In this document: in pieces, positions 43,940-53,562 of the stretch
Layout: every line of letters starts with the position of its first letter
Position numbering within the stretch: position 1 is the stretch's first letter
Assembly: GCF_014636175.1 (NCBI RefSeq)
Contig: NZ_BMDW01000010.1
Coordinates: 61,128 to 125,127, forward strand
Direction: 5' to 3'
Source: Sphingomonas psychrolutea
GTDB taxonomy: Bacteria > Pseudomonadota > Alphaproteobacteria > Sphingomonadales > Sphingomonadaceae
DNA length: 64,000 bases
Position numbers and translations under genes: made by a program
The notes under the pieces: model-generated
Database searches by the model: none
The model's input: only the letters and a program-made list of their open reading frames with translations
What the model was told of the DNA's origin: nothing

Positions 43940-44030
43940 ACGGAACGCGGCGCGCGATACGGCATAAGGTCTGTATCGCCGGACCAGCGATCACCGCCTA
44001 TCCCATCATTGTCGTCACAGCGGCAGTTCT

Positions 44031-44055
44031 ACACGTCACCCGCCATTTGACGTGT
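44031..44055. promoter_or_regulatory. 8-bp inverted repeat upstream of the rhodopsin operon
   Basis: ACACGTCA (44031-44038) and TGACGTGT (44048-44055) are perfect inverted arms with a 9-base spacer, in the 261-base gap between the LOV gene and the rhodopsin gene, about 145 bases before the ATG. It is a good candidate operator. A second, GC-rich arm pair TTGGGG-GG-CCCCAA lies at 44101-44114 and the palindrome ATCGTCGACGAT at 44116-44127. Confidence 0.5.
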
Positions 44056-44200
44056 CGCTCGGCAATCCCTTCGGCCAACAATGCCGTTGTGACGACGCAA
44101 TTGGGGGGCCCCAAGATCGTCGACGATAACGATTGACCGCGCTCCCGCATCCTTCCTGCCCGGCGCGTCCGCGCTGCGCACCCTTGCGACGGAGACTTCA

Positions 44201-44971
44201 ATGGACATCGTTACACCCTTTCAGTTTGCCCTGGTTTACAATGCCTTCTCCTTCACCTTCGCCACGATGGCGGCGGCGACGTTGTTCCTGTGGCTGAGCC
44301 GCTCGCAAGTATCCTCGGCCTATCGCACCGCGCTCACGATCTCCGGGCTCGTCACTGCCATCGCCGCCTACCATTACCTTCGCATCTTCGAGAGCTGGAA
44401 CGCAGCCTTCACGTTCAAGGACGGCATCGTCACCGCGACGGGTTTCGCGTTCAACGACGCATATCGCTACGTCGACTGGCTGCTGACGGTGCCGTTGCTG
44501 CTGATCGAGCTGATTTTGGTCATGCGCTTGTCGCGTGAGGAAACCATGTCGAAGTCGGTTCGCCTCGGTTCGGCCGCCGCCTTGATGATCGTGCTCGGCT
44601 ATCCCGGCGAAATCGCACCCGACATCGCCACCCGCGCCGTGTGGGGCACGCTCTCGGCGATCCCGTTCGTCTATATCGTCTGGGAATTGTTCCGCGGTCT
44701 CGGCGACTCGATCAAGCAGCAGCCCGCCAACGCGCAGAACCTGGTGCGTAAGGCCCGCTTGCTGACCTTCGCATCGTGGGGCTTTTACCCGATCGTCTAC
44801 ATGGCACCGTATGTCGGCCTGACCGGCGGCACCGCCACGACGACGATCCAGATCGGCTACACGATTGCCGACATTCTCGCCAAGGCCGGACTCGGCGTGC
44901 TGATCTTCCTGATCGCGGTCCGGAAGTCCGAAGCCGAAGCCGAGAGCGGCCACAAGGCCGACGCCGCCTGA
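44201..44971 (+). CDS. Proton-pumping rhodopsin (Gloeobacter rhodopsin/xanthorhodopsin-like)
   Basis: A 256-residue, seven-TM opsin. The retinal lysine is K228 (IADILAKAG). Helix C reads RYVDWLLTVPLLLIEL: D92, T96 and E103 form the DTE motif of outward proton pumps; L100 at the green/blue tuning site predicts green absorption. H58 is placed 34 residues before D92, as in xanthorhodopsin-type pumps. G149 (VWGTLS) lies 57 residues after D92, and K228 lies 136 after it; Gloeobacter rhodopsin has the same distances (D121, G178, K257), and G178 there opens the window for a carotenoid antenna. GGAGA precedes the ATG. Blh follows after 4 bases. Confidence 0.95.
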   Translation: MDIVTPFQFALVYNAFSFTFATMAAATLFLWLSRSQVSSAYRTALTISGLVTAIAAYHYLRIFESWNAAFTFKDGIVTATGFAFNDAYRYVDWLLTVPLLLIELILVMRLSREETMSKSVRLGSAAALMIVLGYPGEIAPDIATRAVWGTLSAIPFVYIVWELFRGLGDSIKQQPANAQNLVRKARLLTFASWGFYPIVYMAPYVGLTGGTATTTIQIGYTIADILAKAGLGVLIFLIAVRKSEAEAESGHKADAA

Positions 44972-44975
44972 ACTG

Positions 44976-45935
44976 ATGCACGCAACCGCGTCATCACCTA
45001 CGGTACCAAATCGTCACGCTCCGATGGAGCGGGGCGATTTGGTGCATCGGTCCTACTGGGTGGCGGCCGCCGCGCTGTCGCTCGCGATCGTGGCCGCGAT
45101 CCCGCTCGGGCAACCGGCGGCGGTCGCCGTTGCCACGATCGTTTTTATCGGCGGCGGATTGCCGCACGGTGCCTATGATATCGCGCTGCTGCGCCGCACC
45201 ATCACACTCGGTCGCGCGCAACTGGCGCTGGCGGTCGCAGGCTATCTGGTGGTCGCGGTCGGCATGGCGGCCTTGTGGATGACGCTGCCGCTCGTCGCGC
45301 TGATCCTGTTTCTCGCGGTCGCCGCCGTGCATTTCGGCGAAGACTGGCAGATGCTCGACGAGCCGTTGTTGCGTGTGGCGGCAGGGGCTGCGGTAATCGC
45401 CGCGCCGACGCTCGGGCATCCCGCCGACGTGGCGCGCTTGTTCGTCGCGCTGAGCGATGACCGCGCCGTGTTGCTCACCCAACTCGTAACCGCCGCCGCG
45501 CCGGTCACGCTGCTGGTAACCTCGGTCGGCATCGCGATTGCGTGGAAAGATGGTAGTCGGCAATGGGCGGCGGCGATGGCGGTGTGTCTCGTCTTGCTGG
45601 TCGTCGCGCCGCCGGTCGCCGGCTTCGCCTTGTTCTTCGTCTTTCTCCATTCGCCGCGCCATCTCCGGCAAACGCGCGCCCAGCTCGGGCCGATGCCGCG
45701 CCTGCGCTGGCTTGCGACGGGCGTGGGCGTGTCGGGCGCGGCGATCCTTGGCTGGAGCGCGCTGCAATGGCTGGCCCCGAGCGCCGTCGATCCCAATTTG
45801 ACGGTTCAGGCGTTTCGGTTACTGGCAGCGGTTGCGGTCCCGCATCTGCTCTTGTCGCGCTGGGTGGAGCGGCGGCTGGCATCGAACCATCAACACCGGC
45901 GCGGCAGCGCCCTATCAGGAACAGGTTCGTTATGA
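44976..45935 (+). CDS. blh: Brp/Blh-type beta-carotene 15,15'-dioxygenase
   Basis: A 319-residue polytopic membrane enzyme cleaving beta-carotene to two retinals. The iron-binding His positions are visible in [27 protein letters not shown] and AVPHLLLS. It supplies the chromophore of the adjacent opsin. The stop overlaps the next ATG (ATGA). A second in-frame Met at residue 17 is a possible start. Confidence 0.93.
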   Translation: MHATASSPTVPNRHAPMERGDLVHRSYWVAAAALSLAIVAAIPLGQPAAVAVATIVFIGGGLPHGAYDIALLRRTITLGRAQLALAVAGYLVVAVGMAALWMTLPLVALILFLAVAAVHFGEDWQMLDEPLLRVAAGAAVIAAPTLGHPADVARLFVALSDDRAVLLTQLVTAAAPVTLLVTSVGIAIAWKDGSRQWAAAMAVCLVLLVVAPPVAGFALFFVFLHSPRHLRQTRAQLGPMPRLRWLATGVGVSGAAILGWSALQWLAPSAVDPNLTVQAFRLLAAVAVPHLLLSRWVERRLASNHQHRRGSALSGTGSL

Positions 45936-47548
45936 CTCGCCAGACTGCCATCGTCATCGGCTCCGGGATTGGCGGCATCGCCTGTGCGATGCGCCTGCAG
46001 AGCCTCGGTTTCGATACCCGGATCGTCGAACAGCTCGATGCGCCGGGCGGTCGCGCCTATGTCCGCCGCGCCGAGGGGTTCGTCTTCGACATGGGGCCGA
46101 CCGTGCTGACCGTGCCGCATTTCATCGAAGAACTGTTCTCGCTCGAACGCGACGCCGCAATGCTCGGCCTGCCCGATTTTCCGGCGGCCATGCTCACCCA
46201 GGACCGGATCCTGTCGGGCAATAGCGGCGGGCCCAACACCAGCCGCTATCTCGACATCGTGCCGGTGCTGCCTTTCTACCGCATCTATTTCGATGATGGC
46301 ACGTTTTTCGATTACGATGCCGATCCGGTCAACGTCCGCGCGCAGATCGCGCAGCTCGCGCCCGAGGATCTGGAGGGGTACGAACGCTTCCACGAAGCGG
46401 CGCGCGCGATCTTCCAGCGCGGCTTCCTCGAACTCGGCTATACCTATTTCGGCAGCCTCGGCTCGATGCTCGGCGTCGTGCCCGATTTGCTCAAATTGGG
46501 CGCGGTACAGCCGCTGTTTTCGCTGATCAGCAAATATTTCAAAAGCGACAAGATGCGCCAGGTGTTCAGCTTCGAACCGCTGCTGATCGGCGGCAACCCG
46601 CTGAAGGTGCCCGCCATCTATGCGATGATCCACTTCGTCGAAAAGACCTGGGGCGTGCATTTCGCGATGGGCGGGACCGGTGCGCTGGTCAGCGCGATGC
46701 TCCGCAAGTTCGAGGAATTGGGCGGCACGCTGCAGCTGAACGCCAAGGTCGAGCGGATCGAGGTCGAGAAGCGCGGGCGTAAGCGCGTCGCCACCGGCGT
46801 AACGCTCGCCTCGCGCGAGATGATCGCGGCCGATGTCGTCGTCTCGAACGGCGATTACGCGACCACCTATCTCAAGCTGATCGACAAGGCGCACCGCAAG
46901 ATCAACCGCGACGCCGTGGTCAAGTTCCGCAAGCAAAGCATGTCGCTGATGGTGATCTATTTCGGCTATCAGATGCGCGACGGTGACCCCGATTTGCGCC
47001 ACCACAACATCATCCTTGGGCCGCGCTACGAGGAATTGCTGACCGACATTTTCGAACGCAAGATCCTCGCTGAGGATTTCTCGCAATATCTCCATATCCC
47101 GACGATCACCGACCCGAGCCTTGCCCCGCCGGGGCATCACGCCGCCTATACGCTGATCCCGGTGCCCAACACGCTGGGCGATGTCGATTGGGACGTGGTC
47201 GGCGATCGGTTCGCCGACACCGTCATGCAGTTCCTCGAAGATCGTGGCTACATCCCGAATCTGGCCGAACGGCTGGTCTATCGCAGCTTCGTCACGCCGA
47301 AATATTTTGAGGAGGTGCTGGGGTCCTATGCCGGCAATGGCTTCGGGGTCGAGCCACGCCTGACGCAGACGGCGTTCTTCCGCCCGCACAATCGCAGCGA
47401 AGACATCACGGGTCTGTATCTGGTGGGGCAGGGGACTCAGCCCGGCGGCGGCACGCCCTCGGTGATGATGTCCGCCAAGATGACCGCACGCGAAATCGCG
47501 CGCGATTATGCGATCGACCCGAAGGTCGTGAACGGCGTCCCGGCATAA
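45932..47548 (+). CDS. crtI: CrtI-family carotenoid (phytoene) desaturase
   Basis: A 538-residue FAD enzyme. The dinucleotide loop is [22 protein letters not shown] and FDMGPTVLT follow as in CrtI, and the C-terminal [20 protein letters not shown] carries the bacterial phytoene dehydrogenase signature. Compared with typical CrtI (about 490 residues) it has an extra segment near residues 90-115. Translationally coupled to blh (ATGA), so it is part of the rhodopsin operon; it could supply beta-carotene precursors or modify an antenna carotenoid. A terminator follows immediately. Confidence 0.87.
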   Translation: MTRQTAIVIGSGIGGIACAMRLQSLGFDTRIVEQLDAPGGRAYVRRAEGFVFDMGPTVLTVPHFIEELFSLERDAAMLGLPDFPAAMLTQDRILSGNSGGPNTSRYLDIVPVLPFYRIYFDDGTFFDYDADPVNVRAQIAQLAPEDLEGYERFHEAARAIFQRGFLELGYTYFGSLGSMLGVVPDLLKLGAVQPLFSLISKYFKSDKMRQVFSFEPLLIGGNPLKVPAIYAMIHFVEKTWGVHFAMGGTGALVSAMLRKFEELGGTLQLNAKVERIEVEKRGRKRVATGVTLASREMIAADVVVSNGDYATTYLKLIDKAHRKINRDAVVKFRKQSMSLMVIYFGYQMRDGDPDLRHHNIILGPRYEELLTDIFERKILAEDFSQYLHIPTITDPSLAPPGHHAAYTLIPVPNTLGDVDWDVVGDRFADTVMQFLEDRGYIPNLAERLVYRSFVTPKYFEEVLGSYAGNGFGVEPRLTQTAFFRPHNRSEDITGLYLVGQGTQPGGGTPSVMMSAKMTAREIARDYAIDPKVVNGVPA

Positions 47549-47552
47549 AAAA

Positions 47553-47588
47553 GGGGCCGGGGGCATTGCTGCCCCCGGCCCCCTGTTT
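47553..47588. terminator. Bidirectional terminator
   Basis: GGGGCCGGGGGC and GCCCCCGGCCCC form a perfect 12-bp stem with a 6-base loop. Six A residues precede it and a short T-rich tail follows, so it can end both the crtI operon and the convergent fasciclin gene. Confidence 0.9.
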
Positions 47589-47594
47589 CGGCCG

Positions 47595-48020
47595 TTAGCC
47601 CTTGGGCAGCAGCACGGCGTCGATCACGTGGATCACGCCATTGGTGCAGGCGATATCGGCGGTCACAACCTTGGCGCCGTCGACGGTTACGCCGTCCGTG
47701 CCATCGACGTGGACCGTCGCACCACCGGCAGTGGCTGCGTCCATGACCTGACCGGTCACGTCTGCTGCCATCACCTTGCCGGGAAGGACGTGCAGCAGCA
47801 GGATTGCGGTCAGCTTGTCCTTATTCTCGGGCTTGACCAGCTCTTCGACCGTGCCGGCCGGGAGCGCTGCGAAGGCGCCGTCGGTCGGTGCGAAGACGGT
47901 GAACGGGCCATCGCCCTTGAGCGTATCGACCAGGCCGGCTGCAGTGACGGCGGCGACGAGGGTGGTGAACGCGCCGGCGGCAACGGCCGTGTCGACGATG
48001 TCGTGTACGGTGTCGGTCAT
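47595..48020 (-). CDS. Fasciclin-domain protein
   Basis: A 141-residue single FAS1 domain with the H1 motif [19 protein letters not shown] and the H2-like [14 protein letters not shown]. No signal peptide is visible on this start, which is odd for a FAS1 protein; export may use another route. FAS1 proteins mediate adhesion or bind polymers. Convergent with the crtI gene. Confidence 0.9.
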   Translation of the reverse strand: MTDTVHDIVDTAVAAGAFTTLVAAVTAAGLVDTLKGDGPFTVFAPTDGAFAALPAGTVEELVKPENKDKLTAILLLHVLPGKVMAADVTGQVMDAATAGGATVHVDGTDGVTVDGAKVVTADIACTNGVIHVIDAVLLPKG

Positions 48021-48232
48021 GATAATTCCTTCGGGTGGCGCAGGTCTCAGGAGCGGACGAATGCCCCGATCTTTGCACCTTTGGGGGGAAGTGCGGGCGT
48101 CACGATCCCGCGCGAAAATGCCTGCCAGCCATGTGCCATTCGCTCAATACGGCCTTTGGGGCACCTTGTACCGCGCGGGTGCGAAGGCGACTTTCGACGG
48201 GAACTCTATCGCCGCCTCAAACCTTCAGGCAC

Positions 48233-49090
48233 ATGCCCATAATGTCCGCCGCCACCCGTCTTGCCCGCCCGCTCAAGGGGCTCATCGTCGGGCAAGTCCG
48301 CGCGCTGTTCAACGATGCCGCGCGCGGGGAGACGCCGGTGCAGCGCCGTCCCGATGCGCTGTTCCCGCCCAATTCGGTGGCGTGGCGCGTGCATGGCGAC
48401 GTGACCTCGATGCTCGTCGGCGGGATTGCCGCGTTGCTGCTGCAAATGCTCCACCCCAAGGTGCTGGCCGGGGTGTGGGACCATTCGGGTTTCCGCGACG
48501 ACATGCAGGGGCGGCTGCGGCGCACCGCGCGCTTCATCGCGGTCACCACCTTCGGCGCGCCCGATGATGCGCGCCGCATCCTCGCCAAGGTGCGGCAGAT
48601 TCACGATCATATCGGCGGCACCTTGCCCGATGGCACCGACTATCGCGCGAGCGACCCGGCGTTGCTCGCCTGGGTCCATGTCTGCGAAGTGCTGAGCTTC
48701 CTCGATGGTTGGATCCGCTATGGCGAACCCGGCATGAGCCGCGCCGATCAGGACCGCTACGTCGCCGAAATGGCGCGGATCGCCGAACCGCTTGGGGTCG
48801 ATCCAATCCCGCACACGCGGGCGGAGGCTGAGGCGATCATGACTGCGATGCGCGGCGAGCTCATTGTCGATGCGCGCACGCGCGATGTGGCGCAGGTGCT
48901 GCTCAATCAGCCCGCGCCCTCGCTGGCGGCCGGGCCGTTTCAGACAATCACGCTGCAAGCCGGGGTCGATCTGCTCCCGCCTTGGGCGCGGACGATGCAT
49001 GGCCTCACGCAACCGGGCGTCGGGCTGCCGCTGCTGCGTGCCGGAACCTTCGGCGTCGCCAAAACCTTGCGTTGGGCTTTTCGACCATGA
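48233..49090 (+). CDS. DUF2236/MpaB-family oxygenase-like protein
   Basis: A 285-residue protein with the MpaB/latex-clearing-protein core: GDVTSMLVGGIAALLLQMLHPKVLAGV, RLRRTARFIAVTTFG and AWVHVCEVLSFLDGWIRYG, where His residues bind heme in characterised relatives. Substrates vary. ATG at 48233 or 48242. The stop overlaps the Nudix start (ATGA). Confidence 0.87.
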   Translation: MPIMSAATRLARPLKGLIVGQVRALFNDAARGETPVQRRPDALFPPNSVAWRVHGDVTSMLVGGIAALLLQMLHPKVLAGVWDHSGFRDDMQGRLRRTARFIAVTTFGAPDDARRILAKVRQIHDHIGGTLPDGTDYRASDPALLAWVHVCEVLSFLDGWIRYGEPGMSRADQDRYVAEMARIAEPLGVDPIPHTRAEAEAIMTAMRGELIVDARTRDVAQVLLNQPAPSLAAGPFQTITLQAGVDLLPPWARTMHGLTQPGVGLPLLRAGTFGVAKTLRWAFRP

Positions 49091-49842
49091 GCGATACAAT
49101 TGCCGAGGCGATTCCCGCCGCAACGCTGGTGCTGTTCCGCGAACGCGGCGGCGTGCCCGAACTGCTCTTTGTCGAACGCTCCAAGGCGATGGTCTTTGCC
49201 GGTGGGGCTTTGGTCTTTCCCGGCGGGCGGATCGACCCGGGCGACCGCGCGCTCGCGCTCGAACTCGGAGGCGACCCTGACGATATGGCCGCACGCATCG
49301 GCGCAATCCGCGAGACGATCGAGGAAGTCGGCGTCGGCGTCGGCCTGTCCGACATGGCACCGGAGACCTTGGCAAAGCTGCGCGCCGGGCTCCATCGCGG
49401 CGAGGCGATCGGCGCAGTGCTGGACGCCTTGGCGCTCACGCTCGATCCGGCCGCGCTGACCGCGTTTGCGCGCTGGCTCCCGGCGCACGCCCATATGCGG
49501 ATCTTCGACACGCGCTTCTATCTCGCGCAGCTCCCCGCCGATGCGCCGGAGCCAGTGGTCGACGATACCGAAAACGTCCGCGTCTTCTGGTCGACCGCAC
49601 AAGGCGTGCTCGATGACGCCGATGCCGGACGCGTGCGCATCATCTTCCCGACGCGGCGCAATCTCGAACGCCTCGCACAATTCCCTAGCTTTGGCGCCGC
49701 CGCTGCCCATGCCGCATCGTACGAAATTCGTGCCGTAACGCCCTGGATCGAGGCCCGCGACGGGGCCGACCATCTTTGCATCCCGGACGATCTTGGCTAT
49801 CCCGTGACGTCGGAGGCGATCAGCGCGGCGCAGCGCGGTTGA
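49087..49842 (+). CDS. NUDIX hydrolase
   Basis: A 251-residue protein. The Nudix box begins GGALVFPGGRIDPGD and continues, after an insertion, with IGAIRETIEEVGVGVG; the RETIEEVG metal-binding helix is intact. The extended length matches the NUDT19-like (CoA diphosphatase-like) group. Both ends overlap neighbours (ATGA and TGATG), so the three genes form one translational unit. Confidence 0.88.
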   Translation: MSDTIAEAIPAATLVLFRERGGVPELLFVERSKAMVFAGGALVFPGGRIDPGDRALALELGGDPDDMAARIGAIRETIEEVGVGVGLSDMAPETLAKLRAGLHRGEAIGAVLDALALTLDPAALTAFARWLPAHAHMRIFDTRFYLAQLPADAPEPVVDDTENVRVFWSTAQGVLDDADAGRVRIIFPTRRNLERLAQFPSFGAAAAHAASYEIRAVTPWIEARDGADHLCIPDDLGYPVTSEAISAAQRG

Positions 49843-50567
49843 TGCGCACGCTGCGACAAGCGGTGGCGGCGATGCTCGTCGCGGCGGTCCTGCTCGTCCT
49901 CGTCCTCACCGCAATCGCCGGCGCGCGGCAGCATCCGCAGGATGTGCCCTGGACCAAGCTCGATCTCGGCGATCCGGTGGGGATGTTCACCGCGCGCAAG
50001 CTGACGGCGCTCACCAGCGATCTTCCGCAATGCCGTGCGCTGCTCGGTCGCGCCGGGGTGCGCTATGCGCTGCTCCCGCCGGTGCAGGAGGGGCGCTGCG
50101 GCTATGCCGACGGCGTTACCTTCCGGTCGGGCGGTGCGCGCCGCGCGGTGTACCGGCCCACGCTCGGCACGTCCTGTGCGGTCGCGGCCAGCCTCGCGCT
50201 GTGGGAATGGCAGACGGTCCAGCCCGAAGCGCGCACCTTGCTCGGCAGCCCGGTCGTCGGGATCGATCATCTCGGCAGCTATAATTGCCGTCGGATCGGC
50301 AGCGGGGAGGGGGGCAATTGGAGCGAGCATGCCACCGCCGATGCGGTCGATATCGCCGGTTTCGTGCTCGCCGACGGGCGCCGGATCAGCGTGCTGGAGG
50401 ATTGGCGCGGTACTGGCCCCGAAGCGACCTTCCTCCACCGTGTGCGCAATGGCGCGTGCCGGTTGTTCGCGACGACGCTTTCGCCCGATTACAACGCCGC
50501 GCACGCCAACCATTTCCATCTCGATCAGGCGACGCGCGGCGGGATGGGGTGGACGGTGTGCCGGTAG
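49842..50567 (+). CDS. Extensin-like C-terminal domain protein
   Basis: A 241-residue protein with an N-terminal TM/signal segment (VAAMLVAAVLLVLVLTAIAGA). The rest is the bacterial extensin-like domain: RYALLPPVQEGRCGYADGV, GSYNCRRIGSGEGGNWSEHATADAVDIAGFVL and AHANHFHLDQ, whose His and Asp residues form a VanY/MepA-like metal site, suggesting a murein endopeptidase-type role in the periplasm. Third gene of the MpaB-Nudix-extensin operon. Confidence 0.88.
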   Translation: MRTLRQAVAAMLVAAVLLVLVLTAIAGARQHPQDVPWTKLDLGDPVGMFTARKLTALTSDLPQCRALLGRAGVRYALLPPVQEGRCGYADGVTFRSGGARRAVYRPTLGTSCAVAASLALWEWQTVQPEARTLLGSPVVGIDHLGSYNCRRIGSGEGGNWSEHATADAVDIAGFVLADGRRISVLEDWRGTGPEATFLHRVRNGACRLFATTLSPDYNAAHANHFHLDQATRGGMGWTVCR

Positions 50568-50581
50568 GTTATGCGCTTGCC

Positions 50582-50684
50582 GTCACCTTGGCCTTGAGCC
50601 GGGGCCTATGCCGCCACGAGCGCTCGGCAAAATCAGGAGGGTACGCTCGCTGCACGATGGGCCCTGGCTCAAGGCCGGGGTGAC
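50582..50684. repeat. Imperfect pair of REP-like palindromes
   Basis: A 25-base unit at 50582-50606 and its reverse complement at 50660-50684 differ at three positions. Each shares the GTCACC...GGCCTTG-GCC pattern of the pair at 5429-5513. The pair lies between convergent genes. Confidence 0.6.
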
Positions 50685-50706
50685 GGATATTGTTAGAAAT
50701 GTGCGC

Positions 50707-51261
50707 TCAATTCGGCAGCGCGGTCGCCTCGACCTTTTCCACCCATTTCGGGAAGAAAGCCGGTTGCCGGTTCGACCAGCCCGACGCCGTCGCCGCCGCT
50801 TCGCTGATCGACTGGAGCAGCTTGCGCCGCAGATCGGGGTGGAGATGCGGCAGCGCCGCCGCCGAGCAGAACGCGGCGGGCAACCACGGCCGCACTTCGG
50901 CCCCGACCAGGCGCTCGTACAAAAAGCGATAGGCCGAGAAGGTCGTGAGCCGACCTTGCCCCAAATCGAACGCGGTCACCGTCATCAATGGTGCCAGGAA
51001 GGGTTCGACCGCGTCGAGCCCGCTATCGTCGGGGATCATTTCGCGGATCGCGGGGAGGCGGGCGTAGAGCTTGGCTTGCGCGCGGATGCTCGCGGCTTCG
51101 ACCACATCGCGCGACCAGCGCGTCATCGCATCCTCGCGGTCGAGCCCGATGTCGAGCGAGCGGCGGACATAACGCTGCGTGGCCGAGGAGAAGGTCGCGA
51201 ATTCCTTCATTTCGGCCAGGGTCATCGCGCCATTGGCCGGTTTTTTCATCCGAGCAGCCAT
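50707..51261 (-). CDS. Hypothetical protein
   Basis: A 184-residue, mostly helical cytoplasmic protein with a central WSRDVVEAASIRAQAKLYARL segment and an aromatic region AYRFLYERLVGAEVRPWLPAAF. I do not recognise a family. Start could be 51261 or Met5. Its stop is close to the repeat pair downstream. Confidence 0.68.
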   Translation of the reverse strand: MAARMKKPANGAMTLAEMKEFATFSSATQRYVRRSLDIGLDREDAMTRWSRDVVEAASIRAQAKLYARLPAIREMIPDDSGLDAVEPFLAPLMTVTAFDLGQGRLTTFSAYRFLYERLVGAEVRPWLPAAFCSAAALPHLHPDLRRKLLQSISEAAATASGWSNRQPAFFPKWVEKVEATALPN

Positions 51262-51478
51262 ACATCACCCCGCCGTTAAAGTGCCATCCGGGGATGATGC
51301 GCCTCCACGCGTTGCTTAATGGTTAACGCCGTCTCGCCCGATGTTAACCAAGCGACCATAAAACGTGCTGCGACGCAATATCTGTCGCGAGAAATCGACG
51401 GGTACCTTGCAAAAATGCCGCAAGGTGCGGCGATTGCGCAACGTTTTCACGCCGCGCAATCGGGCTGGCTGGGAATCA

Positions 51479-51784
51479 TTACCTACGATCGGCCTGGATC
51501 GCCGCTTCCGCATCGGGGTCGAAGCCCGAGGATTTGGCTGGCGGCCCACTGTCGCCGGGCTGCGTGGTCGATGCCGGATCAGACGCGTCCATCGATTCGT
51601 CGAGCGCAGTGTCGAGCGCTGCATCCGGGCTCGCCGGATCGCGTGCTAATCGCTTGGCGATCGATTCGTCCTGTCCGGCATTCTGGCGCGGGTCATGGAT
51701 CGGCTTATCCTCATCCGGGCTGCCGGGCGCGACCGAGAGGCTGTCCAATGCCGCCTGGTCGATCACTTTGCTATCGTCGGTCAT
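51479..51784 (-). CDS. Small acidic protein of unknown function, EcfG-type promoter
   Basis: A 101-residue hydrophilic protein, MTDDSKVIDQAALDSLSVAP..., rich in Asp, Ala, Pro and Ser and probably disordered. GGAGA sits correctly before the ATG. A perfect GGAAC-N17-cGTT promoter lies 30 bases upstream. The overlapping plus-strand frames look like shadows. Function unknown; stress-regulated by inference. Confidence 0.68.
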   Translation of the reverse strand: MTDDSKVIDQAALDSLSVAPGSPDEDKPIHDPRQNAGQDESIAKRLARDPASPDAALDTALDESMDASDPASTTQPGDSGPPAKSSGFDPDAEAAIQADRR

Positions 51785-51813
51785 TATCGCTCTCCTGTCC
51801 GTGACGGATGCAA

Positions 51814-51838
51814 AACGACCAAGCGCGGGGGGTGTTCC
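51814..51838 (-). promoter_or_regulatory. EcfG-type (general stress response) promoter
   Basis: On the minus strand GGAAC at 51838-51834, 17 bases, then GTT at 51816-51814 preceded by C, pointing at the start at 51784. Confidence 0.65.
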
Positions 51839-51839
51839 C

Positions 51840-52616
51840 TCAGAGCGGCGTGACCGACACCGTCTGTTGGTTGAGTGTCGCGCCGCCGAACACCGTCATG
51901 AACGCGATATCGGTCGCATCGCGCCCGACCGCGACGCGCACCAGATTGCCGCACGATGCCATCCGTGTCGCATCGACCAAATGCCAGCCCCCGCCGATCC
52001 ACAATTCGGCGACCGCGTGGAAATCGGGCGGGTCGACGCCGGGCGCATAGGCCGAAACACACCGCGCCGGGATGCCGCCCGCGCGCGCAAGTGCCACCAG
52101 CAAATGCGCATAATCGCGGCACACCCCGCGCCGTTCGGCAAAGGTCATCAGCGCGGTGGTGGTGCCGCTCGATGCGCCCGACGCGTAGGTCAGATGCTCC
52201 GCCACCCACGCGGTCAGCGCGGTGGCGAGCGGCCCCGCCGCCAGCCCGCCGAATTCCTGCGTGACAAACCCTTCGAGCCGATCGGACTCGCAATAGCGGC
52301 TCGGCAGCAGATACGGGATCGTCTCGGGCGGCATCAGCCGGATCGGGGTGTCGCCGAGGCTGGAAAAGTCGACGGGCGTGCGCAGGATCTCGACCACGGC
52401 CTTATACTCGGCGCGGAACGCCCCCTTGCCGCGTGCCCAGCAGCGCTGGCCGATGCCGTCCTCGCCCGGCACGGCGCGCAACGGCTCGGGCGAATAGACG
52501 CGCAAATCCTGCAGTTCGAGCCGCTGATCGGCACCCTTGGCCGCTTCGATCAGCAACAGCACATCGGCTTCGCCATCGATCGTATAGTCGAGCATCACAT
52601 CGATCGAGAGGCGCAT
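51840..52616 (-). CDS. Transglutaminase-like protein
   Basis: A 258-residue protein. The papain-like triad is Cys in RRGVCRDYAHL, His in PPDFHAVAELWI and Asp in LVDATRMA. The N-terminal ~100 residues are the beta-rich region found in bacterial transglutaminase-like proteins. Peptidase or amidase activity is more likely than true transglutamination. ATG at 52616 has GGAG upstream. A terminator of the upstream Bax gene separates transcription units. Confidence 0.87.
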   Translation of the reverse strand: MRLSIDVMLDYTIDGEADVLLLIEAAKGADQRLELQDLRVYSPEPLRAVPGEDGIGQRCWARGKGAFRAEYKAVVEILRTPVDFSSLGDTPIRLMPPETIPYLLPSRYCESDRLEGFVTQEFGGLAAGPLATALTAWVAEHLTYASGASSGTTTALMTFAERRGVCRDYAHLLVALARAGGIPARCVSAYAPGVDPPDFHAVAELWIGGGWHLVDATRMASCGNLVRVAVGRDATDIAFMTVFGGATLNQQTVSVTPL

Positions 52617-52643
52617 TACTGCTCCGAAATATCTGGAATGGGC

Positions 52644-52680
52644 AAACAAAAAGGGCCCGACAGGTCTCCCCGTCGGGCCC
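52644..52680 (-). terminator. Terminator of the Bax-inhibitor-like gene
   Basis: GGGCCCGAC (52653-52661) and GTCGGGCCC (52672-52680) form a 9-bp stem; on the minus strand it is followed by TTTTTGTTT. It lies 27 bases after the stop of the gene at 52707. Confidence 0.85.
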
Positions 52681-52706
52681 CGAAGCCGGAGCGATCCGCG
52701 CGTCGT

Positions 52707-53444
<738 letters not shown>

Positions 53445-53562
53445 TGCGAAAAACTCCTCAACACCGGCGCAGTCCCGGCTAAGCCCGAATATCGGTCTTT
53501 CCATGCCGGTTTTCAAGCAAAACCGGTCGCGACGCCGCCGCAAAAAGGGGTGTCCGTGCGCC

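Noticed and set aside
51319..51478. Plus-strand small gene MVNAVSPDVNQATIKR...
   Set aside because: Its frame runs on through the antisense of a better-supported minus-strand gene, with no ribosome site; composition worsens after 51480.
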